Source: Muribaculaceae bacterium
Lineage (GTDB): Bacteria; Bacteroidota; Bacteroidia; Bacteroidales; Muribaculaceae
Length of the DNA: 10,036 nt
Reading direction: 5' to 3'
Assembly: GCA_902836725.1 (NCBI GenBank)
Contig: CADFRV010000084.1
Location: 1-10,036, forward strand
Numbering within the stretch: the first letter of the stretch is position 1; every line of letters starts with the position of its first letter. Of this stretch, positions 1 to 5,047 are shown one piece after another. The position numbers and the translations under genes were made by a program. A model generated the notes under the pieces. That model did no database searches, was not told the DNA's origin, and saw nothing but the letters and a program-made list of their open reading frames with translations.

Positions 1-613
1 AGCCCATCTCGGTCTTGAACATGAGGTTGAACTGGCGCACGTCGGTCCAGTTCTTGGTACCGCTGATCGGATCCACAATCTCCTCGTCGATGATTATCTG
101 ACGCAGCTCGTCGAGGTCGTTGGCGTTCATGGCGTCGGAGAAGCGCTGGTGCAGTGCGTCGCGCTTTGCCTTGTGCTCCATCACGCGGGGATTTGTCTCG
201 CGGTAGAGAGCCTCGTCAAACGATTCGCCGAAACGCTTGGCGGCTTTGGCTACCTCTTTTTCGATCTTGTCGTCATATTTCGCAATCTGCTCCTCGATGA
301 GCACATCGGCACGGTAGCGTTTCTTGGAGTCGCGGTTGTCGATCAGGGGATCATTGAAGGCGTCCACATGTCCCGACGCTTTCCAGATGGTGGGGTGCAT
401 GAAAATGGCGGAGTCGATGCCCACGATGTTCTCGTGCAGCAGCGTCATGGCCTCCCACCAGTAGCGCTTGATGTTGTTTTTAAGCTCCACGCCGTTCTGG
501 CCGTAGTCGTAGACTGCGGAAAGGCCGTCGTAGATTTCGCTCGACTGGAACACGAACCCATACTCTTTGGCATGGGAAACTATCTTCTTAAACACATCTT
601 CCTGTTGTGCCAT
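1..613 (-). CDS. glyQS: Glycine--tRNA ligase (GlyQS type), N-terminal part, runs off window
   Basis: Class II aminoacyl-tRNA synthetase that charges tRNA-Gly with glycine in the cytoplasm. The first 204 codons are visible and the 3' end lies outside the window. The start reads MAQQEDVFKKIVSHAKEYG and is the natural one, since upstream is a promoter-bearing gap. Hallmarks of the homodimeric, eukaryote/Thermus-like GlyRS appear in order: FVFQSSEIYDGLSAVYDYG (residues about 20-38), GVELKNNIKRYWW (41-53), the glycine-pocket region with SGHVDAFNDPL (80-90), and the DNRDSKKRYRAD stretch (92-103). The single-chain form is distinct from the bacterial alpha2beta2 GlyQ/GlyS enzyme. The gene diverges from the toxin-antitoxin locus and has its own promoter. 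Nothing in the visible part looks damaged. Identification rests on family motifs recalled from memory and is very secure. Confidence 0.95.
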   Translation of the reverse strand, partial: MAQQEDVFKKIVSHAKEYGFVFQSSEIYDGLSAVYDYGQNGVELKNNIKRYWWEAMTLLHENIVGIDSAIFMHPTIWKASGHVDAFNDPLIDNRDSKKRYRADVLIEEQIAKYDDKIEKEVAKAAKRFGESFDEALYRETNPRVMEHKAKRDALHQRFSDAMNANDLDELRQIIIDEEIVDPISGTKNWTDVRQFNLMFKTEMG

Positions 614-663
614 TGCGATATATCTTTTTTCTTTACTTAGTTTTCAGTTATTACAGTTTTCGG

Positions 664-695
664 CAAAGGTACGATAAATTCCGCTATCTCCCAAA
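664..695 (-). promoter_or_regulatory. Bacteroidota-type promoter for glyQS
   Basis: Read on the minus strand, TTTG (695-692) is followed after 20 nt by TACCTTTG (671-664). This matches the Bacteroidota sigma-ABfr pattern TTTG-N19-21-TAnnTTTG exactly. Transcription would start near position 658, leaving a leader of about 45 nt before the glyQS ATG at 613. It is the best complete promoter match I found in the window. Confidence 0.75.
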
Positions 696-737
696 AAAAG
701 AGTGCAGTTCAAAATCACACCAGAACAAAAATAAGCC

Positions 738-777
738 TATATATGTTTCTATATATGTAACGTTTTTATTAACTTTG
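738..777 (+). promoter_or_regulatory. Promoter and candidate operator of the toxin-antitoxin locus
   Basis: TAACTTTG at 770-777 is a perfect TAnnTTTG -7 box, 22 nt before the toxin ATG at 800. No good TTTG -33 box lies at the expected distance; the nearest is TTTC at 746-749. Where that box should be sits a direct repeat, TATATATGT at 738-746 and again at 750-758 (12-bp period). Type II antitoxins usually repress their own promoter, so the repeat is a candidate HigA operator, by inference. Confidence 0.5.
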
Positions 778-799
778 CAGATGGTGATAAATCTACCGT

Positions 800-978
800 A
801 TGGAACTGAAAGCAAAGTTTGATATAATCTATATGGAGGCAGCTTTAAGCTACCTCGAGTCTCTGCCTGAAAAGGTTCAGGATAAAATCTCTTTCAACAT
901 TTCCAAAAGACCCCGCCTAATGAGATCGCCAGAGCGGAAGCACTAAAGAAAGAATATTTCAGCAACAAACACAAATAA
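800..978 (+). pseudogene. higB: RelE/HigB-type toxin gene, broken by an internal frameshifting deletion
   Basis: The first 36 codons read as the N-terminus of a HigB/RelE-superfamily mRNA interferase, with IIYMEAALSYLESLPEKVQ typical of Bacteroidota members. After FNISK at about 907 the frame runs into unrelated residues and stops at TAA 932-934. In another frame the expected C-terminus follows directly, from K907 (KTPPNEIARAEALKKEYF) to TAA 976-978. Intact relatives, as I recall them, are roughly 105-115 residues, so some 50-60 middle residues of the RNase fold are missing and the ends are out of frame. The join falls in CCAAAAGACC, which fits slippage between short CAAAA-type repeats. The remnant ends 3 nt before the antitoxin ATG, keeping the usual toxin-first HigBA layout. 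No active toxin can be made from it. Confidence 0.8.
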
Positions 979-981
979 GAT

Positions 982-1293
982 ATGGAAAAGATGAGACTTT
1001 ACACTCATGAGGAAATGCTTAATCGCGTTGTCGGTGAGAAAGGCACTCCGCGACGTGACGCAATGGAAGCAGAATTGCAATCGTATCTCATCGGTGAAGC
1101 AATCAAACAAGCTCGGAAAGAAAAGAAACTCACTCAATCGCAACTCGGCGAACTAATGGGAGTGCAACGAGCCCAGGTATCACGCATTGAGAACGGTCAT
1201 AACTTAACCGTTGGCACTATTGTAAGGGCATTCAAAGCAATGGGGGTGCCTGCGGCGTTCTCATTTGGTGGAGTGTCACTATCCCTCTGCTGA
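982..1293 (+). CDS. higA: HigA-like antitoxin, XRE-family HTH regulator
   Basis: A 103-residue DNA-binding antitoxin that would normally neutralise the HigB/RelE toxin by protein contact and repress the shared promoter. The N-terminal segment YTHEEMLNRVVGEKGTPRRD (residues 7-26) matches the conserved lead-in of Bacteroidota HigA proteins. An XRE/Cro-type helix-turn-helix spans about residues 36-88: LTQSQLGELMGVQRAQVSRIENG contains the two central helices with the Q-S-R-I-E recognition pattern. The C-terminus (FSFGGVSLSLC) is short, as is usual for the group. The start lies 3 nt after the last toxin stop, suggesting translational coupling in the ancestral operon. The frame is full length although its toxin partner is destroyed, so it is now an orphan antitoxin. 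It may still act as a regulator or protect against related toxins, by inference. Confidence 0.88.
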   Translation: MEKMRLYTHEEMLNRVVGEKGTPRRDAMEAELQSYLIGEAIKQARKEKKLTQSQLGELMGVQRAQVSRIENGHNLTVGTIVRAFKAMGVPAAFSFGGVSLSLC

Positions 1294-1313
1294 TATAGCG
1301 GAAACATATCTAC

Positions 1314-1348
1314 AAAGATGCTGTGTCAAAATAGATGCAGCATTTTTT
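1314..1348 (+). terminator. Rho-independent terminator after higA
   Basis: AAAGATGCTG (1314-1323) can pair with CAGCATTTTT (1338-1347) around a 14-nt loop, and a run of six T (1343-1348) follows the GC-containing stem core ATGCTG/CAGCAT. It lies 20 nt after the antitoxin stop. The stem is short, so efficiency may be modest; the next hairpin could act as a backup. Confidence 0.6.
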
Positions 1349-1367
1349 GTAACCTGCTGTAAAACAC

Positions 1368-1420
1368 AAAACAAAGGCGATGTGTCAAAATCCGAGAATT
1401 TTGACACACCGCCTTGTTTT
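1368..1420. terminator. Long bidirectional terminator hairpin between converging units
   Basis: The left arm 1368-1391 and right arm 1398-1420 are near-perfect inverted repeats (one single-base bulge, one mismatch) around a 6-nt loop. The core TGTGTCAAAAT pairs with ATTTTGACACA and the lower stem AAAACAAAGGCG pairs with CGCCTTGTTTT. The A-rich left edge and T-rich right edge would give U-tracts on either strand. It lies between the plus-strand antitoxin and the minus-strand lipoprotein operon that ends at 1496, so it can stop both. The 75 nt from 1421 to 1495 hold only a small CTTGG/CCAAG hairpin (1465-1479). Confidence 0.75.
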
Positions 1421-1495
1421 AAGTCCGGATGGCGACGGTGCTGTCAGCCATCGGTCTATAGTCGCTTGGTTTGGCCAAGTTGCTTAGAGGGCGGA

Positions 1496-3673
1496 TCAGT
1501 ACACAAGCTCGAAGTCGTCGACATACATCACGGAGGGGCCTCCGGTGAAGTAGTCGCCATATTTACTTGCCGAGCAGGTGACGATGATGTTGGAAGCCTT
1601 GACGTCGGTCTTGTAGTATTCCAGAGGAATAGTCACCTCGATCATGTCGCCGGTAGCCTCGGTGAACACACGCTCGCCATAGGCAATGACGTTGGCGGCA
1701 TCCTTGCTAAACAGTTTCCGAGCTTTCGGGTCAGTTTTTACAACCACAGGCCATTGTCCATATTTATTATTCTTGCTATCAGTAGCTTCCTCTGTTTGAT
1801 CAGTTACTATAGCTAAATAAACTATGCCTAAGTCCATATCTCCCGTTTTCAGCTCATCTGTTTTAGAATGAGTTACAGTTTGAGGAGTATACTTAACCCA
1901 TACTTTAAGAGCTTTCGGACGAGATGCGAACGGACGTCCCCAACCAAGAACACCATTTGTTCCGTCTGTTTTCAGATATTGCCCAACGAACAGGTTACCT
2001 GCAGCAAATTCGCCCATTCCCAAAAAGCTAACAAACTGGCTCTCAAGTTTTGCAGAAGAGCTACCGCTGTGCTTCACATCAATTGCCTGTTGGGTCACAT
2101 TTTTGCCCAATGTTGAAGATCCGTGGTTGCCGCTGTCCCAGAACAGTTCTCCACCGGGAGCGCAGATAAGATGTGCCTTACCGGATGTATCCCAATCTTC
2201 CATGCCCGCATTCGGAAGCTGCAGGGCAGCCTCGGTTGTGAATGTGAGGACGTCAGAGGTATCGAAACCGTCGCAAACGGCCTGGTACTCGTAGGTGGTG
2301 CCGGCGCTAAGGCCAGTCAGCTCCAGGCTCATGGCAGAACCCTCGCCGAAAGTGCCCTCAACAGCAGCTGTCTGCCACTGCTGTGCGCCACGTTCGCGGT
2401 AGTTGAATGCAAAGCCGCTCAGTTCGGGCTTCATCACGGTGCCGCGCAGAGTGGCTTTTGTAGCCCATACATCGGCGTCAGCCACTGCGTCGGTACGCAT
2501 CTTGGCGTCGCTGAGGATTATCTGCATCACACCTGTGCCGGTCTTGCCGTTGTTGTCGGTAACGGTGAAGAGCACGTTATGCTCGCCGTTGGGGAAGAGG
2601 TTCATGAACGCATCGTCAAACACGATCTTGATCTCCTCGAAGTCGCTCTCTTCGTGGGTGAAGTGCTGATAGGAGAAGCCTTTGGCTTCGAGAGCCTGCT
2701 TCACATTGTCGGCCATGCCGAACACCTCGAAGTCGTCGCCCGAGATACCGAGCAGGGTGCTGAAACCGGGGCAGGAAACTACAAGGTCCTTGAACCCCTT
2801 GGTGCTCTTGATCCACACTTTCTTTTCGGTGAGCTGCCCCTCCTGTCCCATCACAGGTTTGGTGATGTCGAAGTTGGTGCCCTCTACGGTGGGAGCGGAA
2901 TAGATCTCCACGACATCCTCCACCTCTATCTCGGTGTCGTCAACCTCGATAGAGATAAGCGCGCCGCCGATCTCATCCTCCACGGGGCCACCATGCTTCA
3001 CCTTTACCAGATATTTGGTGCATGGCTTGGCATCCTCAATCACGCGGGTGTAGGTGAAGTCTGAACCGTCGGTTTTCTTGCCTGTAAGGGTGCAGGTGAG
3101 GTTCTTGTCGAAAGAGGGCATCATGAAGTAGCCGGGGCGCCCTTCATCCTCGCGGCCGTTGAATGTGAGTTCTCCGGCCTTGTGCCCTACGGTCATGGTG
3201 TAGTCGGTGAGCACCTCGTCGACTGCGGGCTCATACTCCACGGCAACCACACTGTTGGCAATGCGGCACTCTACTGTCACCTCGGCGGTGCGCCCTGCCT
3301 GCACGGCGAAAGGTTCGCGCCCCTTGAAATAACGGTGGTCAAACGATGCTGGCACCGAGTCGCCGGCCCACACCTCGGCCACATAGTTGTCGCTCACGAG
3401 CGAGATACCTCCGGCAGGCACGTTGCCTACGCCGGTGTATTTGCGCACGGCGCCTTTGGCGTTTGATATCCATATTATGGCGTTGTCGGCGAGTTCATCG
3501 TCGGTAAGTATGGCACGGCTCTCCACCTTCACATCGCTGTTGAGCTGCGGACGGAGGAACACCCTCCCCTCCCCGTCGCCGGGGTTGCCATAGTTGATAT
3601 CGTCGGAGCAGCTGCTGAATGAAAGCATCGTCAGCGAAGCTGCGCACGCGAAAAATATATTTTTCTTTTTCAT
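1496..3673 (-). CDS. Surface lipoprotein with DUF4493, Ig/FN3-like and PCMD domains (725 aa)
   Basis: Third gene of the lipoprotein operon. An SPII signal peptide (MKKK, a hydrophobic stretch, then FSSC) gives a lipidated Cys22. The following SDD matches the Bacteroidota lipoprotein export signal for outer-surface display. Layout: DUF4493-like beta-rich region about 36-250, including VECRIANSVVAVEY; Ig-like domain about 258-395, containing KSTKGFKDLVV; FN3-like domain about 398-480, ending SAGTTYEYQAVCDGF...FTTEA; PCMD module from about 484, beginning LPNAGMEDWD and ending MYVDDFELVY. PCMD is named a putative carbohydrate-metabolism domain; binding or processing of glycans is a family-level guess and no catalytic residues can be assigned. 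The start is 13 nt from the stop of the preceding gene, so the two are cotranscribed. The stretch around 1740-2110 inside the PCMD part is clearly AT-richer than the 5' half. Exact function unknown. Confidence 0.85.
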   Translation of the reverse strand: MKKKNIFFACAASLTMLSFSSCSDDINYGNPGDGEGRVFLRPQLNSDVKVESRAILTDDELADNAIIWISNAKGAVRKYTGVGNVPAGGISLVSDNYVAEVWAGDSVPASFDHRYFKGREPFAVQAGRTAEVTVECRIANSVVAVEYEPAVDEVLTDYTMTVGHKAGELTFNGREDEGRPGYFMMPSFDKNLTCTLTGKKTDGSDFTYTRVIEDAKPCTKYLVKVKHGGPVEDEIGGALISIEVDDTEIEVEDVVEIYSAPTVEGTNFDITKPVMGQEGQLTEKKVWIKSTKGFKDLVVSCPGFSTLLGISGDDFEVFGMADNVKQALEAKGFSYQHFTHEESDFEEIKIVFDDAFMNLFPNGEHNVLFTVTDNNGKTGTGVMQIILSDAKMRTDAVADADVWATKATLRGTVMKPELSGFAFNYRERGAQQWQTAAVEGTFGEGSAMSLELTGLSAGTTYEYQAVCDGFDTSDVLTFTTEAALQLPNAGMEDWDTSGKAHLICAPGGELFWDSGNHGSSTLGKNVTQQAIDVKHSGSSSAKLESQFVSFLGMGEFAAGNLFVGQYLKTDGTNGVLGWGRPFASRPKALKVWVKYTPQTVTHSKTDELKTGDMDLGIVYLAIVTDQTEEATDSKNNKYGQWPVVVKTDPKARKLFSKDAANVIAYGERVFTEATGDMIEVTIPLEYYKTDVKASNIIVTCSASKYGDYFTGGPSVMYVDDFELVY

Positions 3674-3686
3674 TTCAGTCTATGCT

Positions 3687-5027
3687 TTACGATTGGAATT
3701 TTAATGTCATATCTTTGCTGTTGCCGTTCTTGTCAACAACAGTGATCTTGAACTGATGCAGTTCACCGGGGTAGATATTCAGCAGCGGCACAAACTTGGT
3801 GATATTGAAAGTAACCTCGTTAACGCCTGTGACCTTTTCTCCTACCGGGAAATTAAATCCTTCGGGATTAGACAATGTCTCAGAAAGATCAGTAGTTCCG
3901 TCACCGGCCAGGCCTGTTGCAAGATCAAATGACGCTGCAAGTCCGACACCGGTAAGCATATCATTATTCAGGGATTCTGAAATTATATCAACCTTAAGGC
4001 TCTTGAAACCGTTAGTGGAATTTATTATCACTATAGCCTGCTTGCCGCTATCCTCTGTGAACTGGGTGGCATCGTTTACGCCGTCAAGGGTAATGTCTTC
4101 GGTTGCTCTGTTGAAGTCGATCTTCCAGTCGCCGGGTACCGGGGGATTGGGATCGTCGGGACCTTCCGGATTCTCTTCCTGGCCGGGACGGTCGTTGTCG
4201 GGAAGCACTTCCTCCTCCACGGGGGTGTCGCTTGTGAGGTCAACACCGGTGACGGAGGTGGATACCTGTATGCCCTCGCCATCGTTCACAATGTTGCCGT
4301 ACTCGTCGGGGGGAGTGTTGGGGTTGCTGCGCAGCGAGAAGTTCACCTTGCGGTGCTGCCCGGCAGCGATATCCTTGAGCACATAGCGGAAATCCTCGGC
4401 TGTACCGTTTACAGTGCCGGTGAAGTGCACCTCGAGGGTTGTCTGTCCCATAGCCTGGAAATAGCCCTTGCGTGTCTCGGTTGCGGAGTAGTTGAGCGAA
4501 TGTGCGTCTTTTGATGTGACGGTGATGCTGATGTCGCCTGCCGATGCGTTGACCAGATCGTCGGCGCAGGTAATGCTCACAGCTATGTTGGCGAGCTTGC
4601 ACACCACGGTCTGCACGTCGGTCACCTCGTTTTTCTTGATCTCGAACGACTGGCTTCCCACGAAGAGGGGAGCTTCCCACGCCGCGGGTGTCTCCTCGCA
4701 CGATGCCACCTTCACGGTGTATGTGCCGACGGGGAAAACGGGGAGCTGCGGCATGGTGCTGTAGGTCCATTCCGCCACTGTCTCGCCGCGGGAGTTCTCT
4801 ACGGTCACGATATAGTCGGTGAGGTCGGTTATGCGGCGCGCAGCCACATGCTGTGCGCCTTGCTGATCGGAGATTATAATCTCCGCGTTTGTCACTTCAG
4901 GAATTATCGACGAGGTATTGAGCTTCCCTTCGTCAACATTCTCGGCCTGGAAACTGTCGTCGCTGCAGGAGCTGACGCAAGCCGCCAGAGCCAAAGCGGC
5001 AAAAGTTGATAAATATCTGGTTTTCAT
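3687..5027 (-). CDS. DUF4493-type surface lipoprotein lacking a PCMD module (446 aa)
   Basis: Middle gene of the operon. The SPII signal ends in VSSC (Cys21), followed by SDD as in the 725-aa neighbour, which predicts surface exposure. The DUF4493-like region covers about 35-250 and includes GTYTVKVASCEE (a strand turn typical of the family) and VCKLANIAVSITC. A proline- and acid-rich linker (about 262-300, with PEGPDDPNPPVPGDW) leads to a C-terminal Ig-like domain of about 145 residues. Its NSTNGFKSLKVDI matches KSTKGFKDLVVSC of the 725-aa protein. The protein stops there, so it equals the first two parts of its neighbours without FN3 or PCMD. It lies 20 nt downstream of the 819-aa gene and 13 nt upstream of the 725-aa gene. 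The part encoding the Ig-like domain (3687 to about 4090) is AT-richer than the rest. A structural, accessory or competing partner role is possible; function unknown. Confidence 0.83.
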   Translation of the reverse strand: MKTRYLSTFAALALAACVSSCSDDSFQAENVDEGKLNTSSIIPEVTNAEIIISDQQGAQHVAARRITDLTDYIVTVENSRGETVAEWTYSTMPQLPVFPVGTYTVKVASCEETPAAWEAPLFVGSQSFEIKKNEVTDVQTVVCKLANIAVSITCADDLVNASAGDISITVTSKDAHSLNYSATETRKGYFQAMGQTTLEVHFTGTVNGTAEDFRYVLKDIAAGQHRKVNFSLRSNPNTPPDEYGNIVNDGEGIQVSTSVTGVDLTSDTPVEEEVLPDNDRPGQEENPEGPDDPNPPVPGDWKIDFNRATEDITLDGVNDATQFTEDSGKQAIVIINSTNGFKSLKVDIISESLNNDMLTGVGLAASFDLATGLAGDGTTDLSETLSNPEGFNFPVGEKVTGVNEVTFNITKFVPLLNIYPGELHQFKITVVDKNGNSKDMTLKFQS

Positions 5028-5047
5028 ATCTTATTGTAATGCGGAGA

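Noticed and set aside
149..640. Open frame of 163 codons on the plus strand opposite glyQS
   Set aside because: The minus strand encodes unmistakable glycyl-tRNA synthetase motifs over the same bases.
1465..1479. CTTGG/CCAAG hairpin just after the 725-aa gene as its terminator
   Set aside because: Only 5 bp and no U-tract on the minus strand; the long hairpin at 1368-1420 is a far better terminator.
2123..3064. Open frame of 313 codons on the plus strand opposite the 725-aa lipoprotein gene
   Set aside because: The minus-strand frame has a signal peptide and recognisable domains. The plus frame is a by-product of its codon bias, with no family resemblance.
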